Shown here in pieces: positions 44,311 to 56,929 of a DNA stretch of 64,000 nt. The stretch covers positions 8,424,128 through 8,488,127 of the forward strand of contig CM033744.1 of assembly GCA_019671005.1 (NCBI GenBank), in the 5' to 3' direction. Source of the stretch: Hibiscus mutabilis. Its lineage: Eukaryota > Streptophyta > Magnoliopsida > Malvales > Malvaceae. Position 1 is the stretch's first letter; every line of letters begins with the position of its first letter. The notes under the pieces are model-generated. The model saw only the letters and a list, made by a program, of their open reading frames with translations. It made no database searches and was not told the DNA's origin. Both the position numbers and the translations under genes were made by a program.

Positions 44311-47162
44311 CAGTGTTATCTAATTCGCCCAGCATTCCACGAATTTTGTTTGGATTCGCGCATTGCAATTTACGATTTATTTTTGTTCTAATTCGTTTAG
44401 GAACGCGAACTGAAACAATTAAATTGGTGTACCGAAAATTCAAAGGTCATCTTCTTTTCACTAATGAGGGAAGAGAAAGAAGCATCTAGGGTCTAGCCAC
44501 AATCAATGTACTGGCATTGGGAAGAAGATCATTTAAGTGACAGACATGTAAGTCTCTTTTTTTCAAGTTTCTATTAAGTAATGGAATGGGAAAAGTCCAT
44601 TTCTATTCTATATCAATTCTGCTCTATAATCACCCACGTTAAAAACTCACCATTTCTTATTCTTTCACTAAAATCCCTATTCTTATCCCCTAATTATCCC
44701 ATCAATTCCAGATTTTCAGTCATGGTATTTGGGGAAAAGGAAGAGAGACCAAAATTCAAATGAACATGAAGATCTCATCTTGTTTGATAACGTAGACTTA
44801 GAGTCTAATAATGATGCTGGAGGAGAAGAGAAAGAACAAGCAAATGAACCAGAATTGGATTTAGTTTCTGCTCCAAGATCAAAGCAAGGGAAGCAAGATA
44901 AGCAAGGTATTAAGCCTTTGCTTTATGAGGTCACTATGCTTAATAGTGCATCGGGAAAAATCCAAGAGGTGCAAAGTCATGGCGTTGTAATCACTGTAAG
45001 AAAAATTTTACAAGCACTTATAAAAGAATTCACACTCATTTCTTTGGGTTTGAAGCTGGAAAGAAAGCGGATATCCAACGATGCAAAGCACTCATGAACA
45101 ATCGAGATGCTTATGTAAAATTGAAGAAAAAAAGTTGAAGAAGCAGAAGGCGCAGGGGTATCAGCAAGATTACGGCAGTCTACAATCATCAAAAAATAGA
45201 TGTCCATTCATAACATATCACCACTTGAAATGTCCTTTGGAACTATGGCTAGGGAAGCTGTTGATCTAAAGATAATGAGATGTCTTTGTGCAAATGCCAT
45301 TGCTTTTAATTGTCTTAGAAGTCCTCAGTGGCATGAAATGGTTCAAGCAATTAACCAAGCACCTAAAGGTTATAAACCACCTTCATTTGAGAAGGCATGA
45401 ACATCCCTGCTTGATGAATGTTACAGGAACGTTGAAAAAGAGTTAGCCCCAGTCAAAGATACTTGGTATATTCACGGTGTATCTGTTGTCTCGGATGGTT
45501 GGTCCAATTGCAAACAAGACCAGCTTATCAATGTCATTGTAGCAAACAGTCGTGGAGCCATGTTTATGTATTGTGGTGTCTTCAATGGAGTGGAAAAAAC
45601 AGGGCAAGTGATTGTTGATTTTTTACTGGATACGATTGAAAAAATTGGCCCTTCCAATGTTCTCCAAGTTGTCACAGACAACGCCAAAAATTGCATAGCT
45701 GCTGGAAGAGAGGTTCAAAATGTACATAAACACATTTTCTGGTCTCCTTGTGTTTGTCATACTTTGAACTTGATTTTTAAAGACTTTGCTGAGGCTTTCC
45801 CATGGATGAAAAGAACATACAAGTGCGGAAAGCAAATTGTGAAATTTTTCACTAATCACAAATACTTGTTAGCATTATTTAAGGCTAATTCAACCAGAGT
45901 TTTGTTGAAGGTAGCTAAGACAAGATTTGGCTCACATTACATAATTTTAAAGAGGTTATTTCAATGTAGAGAGTCCCTTGTGACAATTGTTGTTTTAAGG
46001 TCATGGAAAGATTGGGCTAACAAACAGGATGCATCAACTAAGACTTTGGGTTCTTTGGTAGTTAAAAACATTCATGATGATCAGTTTTGGGACAAGGTTA
46101 AAGAGATAGTAAGGATCACAAAGCCAATTTATATGTTGTTAAAATTTTGTGATGAGGAGGGTCATAGGATGGGAGAAATTTATGAAAGGATGGAAAATAT
46201 GTTAGGAGAAATCAAAGATATTGTGGCTACTAGCAAATACAAGCATGAATTCCCTAGTGGTTTTATTTGGAAACTCCTGCTCCTGGTGGTTTTACTCGTA
46301 GGGCTCCCAACCTTGATAAGGAGGAGGTTGTGGGTTGTATGGAAGCTTTTAGCAAAATAGCTAAAAATGCTGATGAAGAAAAACTGTTGCGAGATCAATT
46401 TGTTAAATTCCAGCTGAAGAAGGGAATATATTCTATGCCACAAGCTCAAATGGATGTTGTCACCATGGATGCTATTGATTGGTGACCTATTTACGGGTCT
46501 CAAACTCCAGAATTAGCAGAGGTGGCAAAGAAGGTTTTATCTCAACCTATTAGTTCTTGTTCAGCAGAGAGAGCTTGGAGCACCTACGTGTATGTGCATA
46601 GCTTAAAAAGAAATAAATTAAATTCTTCAAGGGTAGATAAACTGGTGTACATTCACACCAATCTGCGTCTTATTTCTCGTTACACTGACGGTTATAAGAA
46701 TGATCCTTACAGAAAACGGGATATAGATCAAGAAAGTTCATGCTTAGAAGAATCACCTTTAGAGTTTGAGAACATGAGATGGGCAGATTTGGAGAATGAT
46801 CTTCATGAAGAGCAGGAGACTTTGGCAGATTAAGAAAAGAACATTATTTTATTTTTTTTAATTTAAGCTTTGTTATGTTGCAGCATTTTATGTACTTTTT
46901 CGGTATTTCTTAATTCAGTAATGAAGTATTTGTATTTTTTGAACCTTTTAAAAGACAACATTTTCTATAAAACCAAAGTAATGAGCATATATACAAATTA
47001 TTAAAAAATTATCAGCGAACCAAAACAAAATATCATTCGAGTCATGATCCCAAAAGGCATTCCAAATAAGCCTACCCCACAAACCGTAAACAGTAAAATT
47101 AACGAATTGTGATCCCGAACCCGTTCCGCGAACCAAAGCGAACTGCGAATTAGGTAACACTG
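44311..47162 (+). mobile_element. hAT DNA transposon, 2.85 kb
   Basis: Terminal inverted repeats CAGTGTTATCTAATTCGC (44311-44328) and its complement with one mismatch (47145-47162), flanked by a perfect 8-bp TSD GTACATAC (44303-44310, 47163-47170). CAGTG ends and an 8-bp TSD are hAT hallmarks. Subterminal copies of TTCGC / GCGAA occur within 130 bp of both ends, plausible transposase sites. It carries one damaged transposase gene. Confidence 0.97.
44729..46833 (+). pseudogene. hAT transposase with BED finger, broken
   Basis: Domains in order: an acidic N-terminal tail; a BED-type zinc finger at 44978-45040 (WRCNHCKKNF then KRIHTHF; C-x2-C and H-x-H), which is in a different frame from the tail before it; a DUF659-like part of the RNase H fold (VSVVSDGWSNCKQDQLINVI, then VVTDNAKNCIAAG, then CVCHTLNLIFKDF); and the C-terminal dimerisation segment PISSCSAERAWSTYVYVHSL then KRNKLNSSRVDKLVYIH. 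Breaks: frameshift near 44965, frameshifts in 45100-45200, a stop after PSFEKA at 45398, a shift near 46260 and a stop at 46483. The first open codon is TTG, not ATG. It cannot make a full protein. Confidence 0.93.
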
Positions 47163-49847
47163 GTACATACCATGATTAGGATTTGGATAATTGTATGAAG
47201 ACTAAAGGGGAAATAATTGGGAGTATATGAAAGTGTGGATTCAGGTATTCTGTAACTTTGGGATATGAGGTGAGTGTAGTTGCAATTGTTTCAGGTAACA
47301 TAGAGTTACTCTGATCTTTACTTTATTAGAATTGTTGTCTTAAATGTTCAAGTATGGATCACATATGATCATTTTGCATAAGGCTCACATAGAGCATCTG
47401 AGATTGGGTTACGTACATGGCATTGGAATTTCATGGATAAGGTACGCATTGCATATGCATAATGAATGTGTTACATGTCATATTATGATGGTTAATGATT
47501 ATTGTATTGAAGTATATTATGTATAAACTTTGCTTTGAATTGGTATCGAACCCTAATCTTTCAAAAGCATAAAATATAAGAAACAACGTCAAGCTTTAAA
47601 GTTATAAGAACTCACACTCTAAGGAGCTAAAAGCTCACCTTATGCTATAAGATATTAACAAAAGAAACAAGTAAGATACTTGCGTCATAAGATACTCCTC
47701 CCAACAACAAAGCATAAAAGTTTAATTTGCCTAAACAATGGAAGTCCTTGGACACTTTGGCATGGTGCAAGTGTATAATTTGGGACTGCTGTCCATGAGC
47801 TACAGCTCAAGGGTGACAACCCTATATATATGATATATTGGCGACAGTAGGAGGCAACATGGAAGATGATAAGGAGATTGGTGATAATTGGCTGGATAGA
47901 TGAGAAGTTAGGTTTGTTATGTTCTGACACTAGCCATTGCTATGTGCTTTGAGCTATGTGAAACACTGACCTATGTCCAAATGTGATCCAAGGTAAATGT
48001 TCTAAAAGATATGAATTCAGATGCTAAGCTTTAAATGAAAACTTTGATAAGCAATGATATGAACTTAGATAAGCTCCGTTATAATCTCTGAAAGCTTAAT
48101 AAAAACTTCGTTAAGCCTTGATAAGACTCCGTTATTGTAAGTTATGAACTCTGATAAGTTCGAAGAGAAATTCGAAAGAATTCAGTTAAAACTCTGAAAG
48201 ATTTTTGAATAAGATTTGGAAGAGTAAACCTTGATAAAGCTTTATAAGACAAGCCCTAATCTTATTAAAGTTAAAACTTGAATATTTCATTATTACTAAT
48301 AAACTTAGAATTTATCACATTCCCTCTATATGTTGAAATCTTTGATTATTATGTTTTTATGGTTCAATACCTCACTTAGGCTATTTAAGCCTAATGCTTT
48401 CATTTTCATGCATTTTTCAGGACTAGAGAGTTTTCGTTGTTCGATCGTGGTTGAAGGTTGCAAGTCACGTTCCAAGATTTCTGTGTATCGTTTATGTTTT
48501 CCTTAGAAACCCCTAGAAAGGTGGCACATGATTTTCATGTAGGCTCAAAAGCGTTTGAGTAATCATGTTCACTAAGATAATTTCTTTTGTTGTAAAGCAT
48601 ATAACTATGAATGTGATATGAATAGTTATTGTAAGGTTAATTTTCCATTTAGTTCATGCTTAACTATAAGAGTGATGTAATTAAATGATTATTATTCGTA
48701 GGATATCTTTTGCTATTTGGATATGTAAGATTTATAAGTATCTTTCTCTAAGTGCAAAATGGACTCTTTAATATTCTAGAGTTGCTTGTACATTTTTTTG
48801 CGATCATGGCTTATTGTTCTGCTAAATTAGTAAATTGATATAGGATGTGTATATGATTACATTTTATGTGTTGTTAAATGGTGACAATGATTAAGTATGA
48901 TACAAGTAATTCAACCTTTGATTTGTATAAAATGTTTACAAGCTTGATAGTAATTGTTAAGTTGCTTATAGGGTTTGGTTATGACTTATATGGTTAAATT
49001 CTAAGTTATACGTCTATTTTATGTACTTATTATGACATTAGGATGATGGGTGTCAAATAGTTGGTTGAATGATCTTTGAATATTTGAAAATGTTTCTTGG
49101 GTTCCACGCATGCTTTCTTAATCCTGTCTATTAGCATGATTGATGCTTAAAGCCTACATGTTAAGAAATTTAAATGAAGCAATATATATATGAGTTAAAA
49201 TAAGTGATCTGGCTCTTTAAAGCTTAGCCTTATTTAACTCTTACTTGAGTCACAATAAATTGGCCGAATCACATCTTTCTCCCTTTTGTTCGAACCCTTA
49301 ATAGGTAGTTGGTCCTAACTTTACTTTAGTGTGTATGAATGAACCTTATTTGTTTGGTATTTCTATCTTAGCACTATATGATATGTTTGATATATAAATT
49401 GTTTTCGTACTAGTTCAAAATGACCTTGTGATAGTATATAGAAAGTCAAGCGTATGGTATGTTATTCACTTGAGTTGTTTTAAGTATTGATTTCTATGTC
49501 TTAGTTATGGTTAAGGAATATAAGTTTAAACAAACTAGAAATAATAATGTGAATGAAAGATAAGTACTCCTTTGTGACAGTTGTATTAATGCAAAATACC
49601 TTGTGATTGAAAATATGTGGATTATAAGAACATGCTTCGAATTAAAGGTTGAAGTGTAATGCTTATGTTTGATTATTTGTTTGTTTGCGATATGATCGAC
49701 TTATGAAAAATCTTAAAAAGGTTTCAAATTTTCTATCTCCTAAAGACTTGTTGGTTAATTGTTCTATGTTTATCAAAAATGTTTGTATGTTGTTTGGTAA
49801 CATGTTATATGTTGGTTTATCTTCTATACCGGGTAGGGGGTGTTACA

Positions 49848-51524
49848 GTTACATTTGGGTCTCCCAAAAACCGATCCATCAAAAATTTTATTTAAAAATC
49901 ACAACTTTGACGTTTCTAAAAAAACCCATTTCCATAAATCCGTGTAGATAAATAACATTTAAAATGAGTTTACAAAATAGGAGCTCTAATTTAAAATACA
50001 CCATATACAAAATAATAGTTCAAATAGAGTTACACACTCGACTGTGGTAAGGTCCTATGAATACATTTCAATCCAGACTAAAATATCAAGTACTATACTC
50101 TGATACTAAATCGATGCTGAGAAGTCTTCTACGATGTGCTCCTCCAAGAGATAACTTGTCAACCTACGCACATAAAAACCACAATTCCACACGTTGAGCT
50201 AACAAAGCTCAGTAGTACATTTCTACTCTACCGCAATTCATGAATATCATAAAACAAGCATGCATGATGATATAGTCAAGAGTGTACAAATAAGGCTTTA
50301 CATATAACGAAGATCATCTTCTAGCCTACCCTAGCTAGAGTTCACAATATTTGTCTCAAGGCATCATTAATTAAAAGAAGTCTCACATGCCATCACCAGG
50401 CATTGCCATACTTGAGGTCATACAGCCCATCGAGTCACTCGAGCTCGCACAACCCATCGAGTTAAAGCATATTGTACCCTGATCACACAGCCCTAAGGTA
50501 ATATAGCTATCAACCATTATCCACAAAGCAAGCATAAATAACCATACATGCCCTACACACTGGCCAATGAAACCCTACATTACCCGTGCTCACATAGCCG
50601 TCGGGTTACCCGTGCTCACATAGTCTTCAAGTTAGTTGGACCACATTCGGATCACCATAGCCACAAATACATTCGAGACATACTTGGATCACAATAGCCA
50701 TAAGCAGTCTTTACCTGAAGTTAATCAGCCAATCAAGTTACTCGAGTTCACATAGATCATCAAGTTACTCGAGCCCATACAACCTACCGAGTTATGTTTC
50801 CTTATTCGATTCACCATAGCCACGAATAGGTTTCTAACCACACCCATATCACATAGCCTGTGGATACGTCGGATGTACCTGGTCACATAGCCCAAAGTAC
50901 ACATTCCCTTATATAAGTGCCCTTGCAATGACTCTAGGACATCCGAATTCCTTAGCATAACACACAAGATACATATGCTCCCCGAGCATCCATACATCTC
51001 ACCAAGAGATAAAAAGCATTAAGCCGAACCATTACAAATTCCCCAAGGCACATTTTAATTCATTACAATTATTAATTCATGTATTTCAAGTTCATTCACG
51101 ACATTCTCATTAGATTATCTCATTATTCAAAGCAACTAGACTATACAGACGTCTCTTCAGCACCTAACAAGGAAGGACCCTACACGCCACACAACATCGA
51201 TTGATCCACCAAGGATCTTATGGGTTACTAATACAATTAATTCACCCAAAGATTACCAAGTCATTAGCCATTTATTTCATATATGGGGTATTAATCTTGA
51301 TTTCTCAGTTTTACAACTCATTTTGCACCTTTAGAGGCCTATTAGGCCCTTTACTTCAAATTATGGGACCCCGAACGCAAACTAAAACTTCTTGGACCGA
51401 TTACCCAGCGAGTATCGATACTCCTAATGGGTATCGATACGCCCCTCTAGGTACTGATACTCTTCTTTAAGTATCGATACCCACATTAGGTTCGAAAGAA
51501 ATAATCACGGCCCCGTATCGATAC
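49848..51524 (-). repeat. G1 3' LTR, second piece
   Basis: Collinear with 56963-58625 of the intact LTR. Contains repeated phrases around CATCGAGTTACTCGAGCTCA and CTCACATAGCCC (50420-50900) and ends in the GTATCGATAC field, exactly where solo LTR F2 is inserted. Confidence 0.92.
51405..51524. repeat. GTATCGATAC palindrome field, left part
   Basis: Five or six occurrences of GTATCGATAC or a 1-base variant (GAGTATCGATACTC, GGTATCGATACG, GTACTGATACTC, AGTATCGATACC, CGTATCGATAC) spaced about 20-30 bp. The field continues at 53849 past the F2 insertion. Confidence 0.9.
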
Positions 51525-53848
51525 TGTAATACCCTTAAAACTAGGCTAGAATTTATCTATGGATTTTAATAATTTTGGAATTTTTTTTTATAAATTGAAA
51601 TTCTTATGGAAGTGTTAAAAATCAATTGGTTAAGTTAGAAATTTATTTGAGGTAAAATGAATTAATTCGAATGCTTGAAGGATTAATTTGTAAATGAAAG
51701 GAATTAATTTAGTGACTAAAAAGAAAAAAAGTATAATTCGATGGCTGTAGTGCAAGTGGTGGAGAGTTCAATGACTAAATGAGTAATTGCACCATTTCTT
51801 ATATTAGTTATCACCTATGTGTCATTACAGGATTAATTATAAGTTTTATAACTAAAATAAAAATAAACTATGGCTATAGTCACCATGTTTTTAAGCGGTT
51901 AGTTAAGATAGAAAGGGGAAAGTTATCTTTCATCTTCCGCCATTTTTAAATACTTGGATGAACCCTATCTCTTTGACTTCAAATTATTCATGATTTAGCC
52001 ATCAAGCTTCAAAATTGATCTTATATTTGGATGTTGATAAAATGAGAGCTAGAAAGGGACAATCAATTAAAAACAAGCTACAATTGTAGTTCGGGATATC
52101 CCGTAACTTCGGGATATCAGGTGAGTGTGGTTCTATTTGTCTCAGATGACATGGAATCATTATCATTTTGGATGACATTTAGTTCTATGTGTTTAATGTA
52201 TGAAACGTTTAAGTTTTGGATGCACATTATCATTTTGCATAAGTCTCACATAGAGCTCTTTAGGATGGTTACATTCGTGGCATGGCTTTCTTGTTAAGTT
52301 CTTGGGTATTACTTGCATTTTATATGCATACTTACTTTGCTATACTATTATTTATACTCTTAGTTTTAATAACCTTGTTATAAGCTTGAACTCTTATGAT
52401 CTTTAAATGCCATAAAACTCTATGAAACAAAAGTAATAATTTCTTAATGTCATAAGTTATAATAAAACAACTATCTTTGGAGCTAAATGCTCAGATGCCA
52501 TAAGACTTTAAGAATGAAATGCAAGCCTAAAATGTTATAAGCTTAAGAACTTCTAAATCTTCTGGAGCTAAAAGCTCAATATTGTCATAAGATTGCTCAC
52601 CCGATGTCAAAGCATAAAACGTATAAGTTGCCTATACAATGGAAACCCTTGGACACTTTGGCATGGTACTTGGTATATTGGGACTACGGTCCACAGGCTA
52701 CGGCTTAGGGGCGATGACCCTATATTGTGGTATATTGGTGATGTTGTGGGGTTCAGAGGAGATGATGAGAGAGAAGAAGATTCATTGATATGCTTAAACA
52801 CTAGTCATTGCTTTGTGTAACACGGGCCAATATGGTTAACCACGGACCAATCCTATCCCCGGCTAAACGTGATCCAAGGCGAACGCTATTAAAAGACATG
52901 ATCAAAACATGATTATGATCTTTAATAAGTCATGCTTAAGACATAACTATGATCTCACATAAGACACACTCAAGATACAATAAGTATACATTGATGTCAC
53001 CATGTACTTAGATTTCATTGTTTATTTTGTTGCCAATGTATGTTTGATTTGATTGAAATCCATAATTGTTCATATATGAAGTTATGCAAAGTCACTACCT
53101 CACTTAGGGTATAAAAGCCTAATGCATTCATTCCCATGCATTTTCAGGGTATAGAAGTTTCTAAGGATAGATCACGGTTGGAAGTTGCAAGTCACCCCTC
53201 TAATCCTCCAAGTAATGTTTATGTTTTTCCTTGAAACTCCTAGAGGTGGCATATCAGCATGTAGTTATAATTTGTATATGATAGTATTGTGTTTTGAATA
53301 CAATATTTAGTTAGAATTTTTGGTTTGTAATAGTATTTAAGTAATCAACTTTGGTACAAGGTCTTTGATATTGTTATTTATGTGATGTTGGTTTTGATCT
53401 TAATTACTCATGAGTAGAAATGAATGATCTAAATCAAAGTTTAATTGATTTGGTGTAATTAAATGACATTGGAATAATTGAGATCAAACAAATGTATTAT
53501 GTTTTGATTGCTACAAAAATGTTATAATATGTTTGTCAATCTCGTAGTTAAGATTGTAATATTTCTAAATAGTGTTATGATATATTTAAATATGAACATG
53601 ATGAGTGGACAAAACACGGTTTGATAAGTATGTTTGGATATGACTTGTAAATAGTAAGTGTGTGTACTGCAAAAGTGCTATGAATGTCTTTGATAAGTTT
53701 AAAAAAATTTGGTACACACATCCAATCTTGTATAAGTTAATTAATTCATTAGTATGATTTCTGTTTTCGAATTCTTTGTTCTTTGTTTTGTTTTATGGTG
53801 ACATCCATTTGACCTATATTCTTTCTAGACCCGGTTTAGAGTGTTACA
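51525..53848. mobile_element. Solo LTR of family F (F2)
   Basis: 2,324 bp, TGTAATACCC to GAGTGTTACA, with a perfect TSD GATAC (51520-51524, 53849-53853). Family features shared with F1: ATCAGGTGAGTGTGG, CACATAGAGC, TGGAGCTAAA.GCTCA, a block around CCTTGGACACTTTGGCATGG, and the CACTTAGG.TAT.AAGCCTAATGC segment. No interior is present. Because both ends begin and end alike when inverted, the strand is not assigned. F2 is the clean reference for reading F1. Confidence 0.95.
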
Positions 53849-54865
53849 GATACACAAATTTTGCGTACCGAAACCATGTACTGGTACACATACCGTGTGT
53901 ATCGACACCCTACTCGTACCGAAATGCCCATTGGCGTACCGACACGCTATTCTGCTACTGGAATTGGCAATAGAACAGTGATATCGGTACACCCTTAGCC
54001 CATACCGATGCCTCCTTATAAAAGTGCTTGGAATAGTTCACTTCCAAGAGAGCATACCAATACTTGCATAGCCTGTATCGATATGCGTACCCAAAACTTC
54101 ATTTATGGAGTTCGGATTTCTTTGATTTTGCCCCCAAAACTTAATAGTCTAACCCCAAATTAAGCTTACATATTATGGGAAAGTTATTAGGTGGATTACT
54201 ACCAATTTTACCCATTATCAACGTCAAATATTTGATTTACCATTAAAGGATTTTGAAGCTTCTAAAACCCAACCTTAGTAAACCATAACCATACACCAAG
54301 CAAAACAATCATTTTAGGATCTGCATGAAATGTAGGAGTGAGAAATATACTGACCTTAAGCAAGCAAATCCGAAATAAAGCACCCACCAAGCTTCTTCCA
54401 CCTCTTTTCCTTAGTTCAAGCTTCAAACTCAAAATCCACAAGCTCTAGAGATATCTACCTTGGAAGATAGATCTTTGGTTGTTGATCAACCTTCTTTTAA
54501 CAAAAAATTCAGGATTCATACTTAACAACATCAAGTTTTTAACTTTATATTTGAATTGGGGTGGGTGTTCTGTAGGGGAAGAATATAGAAATGAGATGGT
54601 AGACAATGATGACTTCACCATCCTTCAAAATATAGAAAATTAAAGAGACATCAGCCTTTGTCTCCCTTGAGGGGCAATTTACCCTATAACCCTTCATTAT
54701 CCCTTCTTCATCCACCCACAAAACCCAATATCCAAGCCCAACAACACAAGAAAGCCTACTAGGACTCCCCTAGAGCCTCTTTCTGGCCCAACACCTCGAT
54801 CTAAAAAGCAAGGCCCTTGAATTGGGTTTACCCGACTCTCGGGTTCTAAAAATCGGGTCGTTACA
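53849..54865 (-). repeat. G1 3' LTR, third piece
   Basis: Collinear with 58626-59639. It ends AATCGGGTCGTTACA; on the minus strand this is the LTR start TGTAACGACCCG. The first 250 bp finish the palindrome field with diverged forms (GTACCGA, GTGTATCGACAC, ATATCGGTACAC, TATCGATATGCG). Confidence 0.92.
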
Positions 54866-54879
54866 ACTCTCTTATGCTT
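54866..54879 (-). other. G1 polypurine tract and pol tail
   Basis: Minus strand reads AAGCATAAGAGAGT directly before the LTR. Just upstream (54880-54905) is NFEDKIS, the usual last codons of Ty3/gypsy pol, which shows that the 3' end of pol survived the deletion of its body. Confidence 0.75.
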
Positions 54880-54905
54880 AAAGAAATTTTATCCTCAAAA
54901 TTTAA

Positions 54906-55560
54906 AAGAAGAAAGAGACGAAACCAGAACAGACTTATCATTTTCCTAACTCATGCACGATCACCTCAGTTAGGGGGAATTCTCCTTCAAACTTCTTTAG
55001 CCGAAACTACAGCACTAAACCATACGCTCACAACACCTCTCCCAAGAACTCTAACATCTTATTCTCAGCAACCAACAACACACACTACAACCTTAAGGTA
55101 AGGTAACAAAACCAACCTCAAGCCACGTTGTCCTAATGCCAACTTAATGAACTCCCATCTAATGAACTCTATCTCGGTTAACAATCCTCTCTATAATATT
55201 TGGTTGTTTAAAACCCCCAAACTCAAACCTCATCCATGTTCGAATCGCGGCCACATCTCCACGATACATCACTAGAGACACTCATTTTTCTAACAACAAT
55301 ACCCTTACCATATGTTTTCAGAACATGCTAACCCTTGACAACCAAACCTACCGGATTCAGAGCAAGGACCTTTACCACAAATGAACTCCCACAACAGCCA
55401 AAACTAACTAGGTCATCCTTCAAGGTCTAAATATCCTCTTCTAATCCACCATCCACGGTAAAATACTTAACTATCAGCCTTAACAATTCTAATTTACTAA
55501 ATAGTCCAACATCAATCTCAAGATTTACCGGAATATATATTCAACAAGAGGCAACTCTAG
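54906..55560. other. G1 interior without readable coding
   Basis: No protease, RT or integrase motif in any frame. It lies between the gag zinc-knuckle region and the pol tail, so it is either decayed or unrelated filler left by the deletion of pol. Confidence 0.5.
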
Positions 55561-55779
55561 CCATGTCTAGCCAAAAGGAAACATAATTACTTAACATAAT
55601 CTCGGAAGAATAGTCGTCAACCTTAGCCTAAGCAGTAGGCTGTCTAGCCATGTCTTGCAGGTCAACTCTAGCTGTGGATCTCATAGAACCTCTACCTCGA
55701 TGAACTGATGGTGCCCTAGCTCTGCCTTTAGCAAAACTCTGACCATGACGAGATGTAGCCAACCTCTAAGACAGAGCTG

Positions 55780-56797
55780 GTTTATCCTCATCCACAACTA
55801 GGCAATCCTTTGCCATATGCCCTAGCGCCTGACACCTATAGCAAACCCTCTAAAGCAAAAAGCATATTCCAAGGTGATGTCGGCCACAATGAGCACATGC
55901 TGGTGGAGGTAACGCTCTAACTGAACTGTCAATACTCTTATTTGGAGTAGAAATTAAAGATCCCCTACGAACCCTCAATCTAGATCCTCAACCGACTCTC
56001 GATAGCTAGTCTAAAGTAACTCTATTCGAACCCTTCAAAGCACACAACTTCTATTGCGAAACTCGAGAAGAACCTATGATATCCTGGGTATCCACATCAT
56101 GGCCTCTCGAATTCTCCGTCCTTCCCGATGACGTATCTTGAAGCCGCTCCAGTACCTTTGTACTATTAGATAGTTCTGAAAATATCCCAAGTGGAACCGT
56201 TGTCACGTATAACTATAGCTCAACCCTTAAACCTTGTCTGAACCTCTTGCACCTCAACTCTTCTGTGGTAACTAACTCTGGGGCATAACGACTCAAATGT
56301 AAAAATTCTTGCTCATATCCAAACACTGTCTGATCTCCCTGAACTAGATGCATGAACTGATCTCTCATCTCATCCATATGAACCTCACTGATGTACTTCT
56401 TCCTAAACTCTTTCACGAAGGTTTTCTATGTAGGTAGTGCAGGCTGTAGACCTAACTCAACGGTCTCCCACCGCTCGTGTGCATTACCCTTAAGAAGAGA
56501 GACAATACAATCAAGATCATCCTTCGGGCTTCCCCTCATCTGTCTCAAGATTCTCTGTGTGTCACACAACCGCTGATTAGCCTTGATCGGGTCACCCTCA
56601 CCCAAACCCTCAAAATTTTTAGGCCTAAAATGGTGAAGCCTCTCAACACGAGTCTTGCGAGGCATCTTAGATTGCCTCAGGATTACTTTTACTACTTGCA
56701 AAAGGGCATAGGTAAGATCACAGAAATGACTCACCCCTCCATTTTCGGTTTCCCTTTTCATCAACTCTTTCTGGGACATAAAGAAATAATGTAGCAC
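55780..56797 (-). pseudogene. G1 gag with two zinc knuckles, broken
   Basis: On the minus strand: a segment with HHFRPKNFEGLGEGDPIKAN and GNAHERWETVELG; after a frameshift near 56420, a stretch starting EFRKKYISEVHMDEMRDQFM and continuing QGDQTVFGYEQEFLHLSRYA, the capsid-like core of plant Ty3 gag. At 55890-55795 two Cys motifs follow: CAHCGRHHLGIC and, after a TAG stop, CYRCQALGHMAKDC, a correct C-x2-C-x4-H-x4-C knuckle. Paired motifs like these are normal for this Ty3 group. It would package RNA if intact; as it stands it cannot be translated through. Confidence 0.85.
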
Positions 56798-56910
56798 GTC
56801 AGGATTCCCAGTCTTGTAAAAGTACCACTTAAATTTTGAGACATGTATTAACTAGACACCTTACCATGACCTCTAAACCACCTCAGAGTTTCCTAGAACT
56901 GATTAAACCT

Positions 56911-56929
56911 AGGCTCTAACACCACTAAA
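56911..56929 (-). other. G1 primer-binding site
   Basis: Minus strand after the 5' LTR reads TTTAGTGGTGTTAGAGCCT, which matches the initiator-Met type TGGTATCAGAGCC apart from two transitions. Confidence 0.75.

Larger units (their letters stand above)
41210..49847. mobile_element. Solo LTR of family F (F1), with three nested insertions
   Basis: Starts TATAATACCCC (expected TGTAATACCC, a G-to-A change at base 2) and ends GGGGGTGTTACA. Flanked by a perfect TSD GTTAC (41205-41209, 49848-49852). No gag or pol belonging to it is present, so it is a solo LTR. It is inflated by a copia-type LTR (41697-42467), a TR-GAG-type solo LTR (43646-44226) and a hAT transposon (44311-47162), and carries tandem repeats at 42.5-43.5 kb that the sister copy at 51525 lacks. 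47171-49847 is a clean stretch alignable with 52080-53848. Confidence 0.88.

Noticed and set aside
49685..49951. 88-codon plus-strand frame at the end of F1
   Set aside because: It crosses the LTR end, the GTTAC duplication and the start of the next LTR piece, so it cannot be a real gene.
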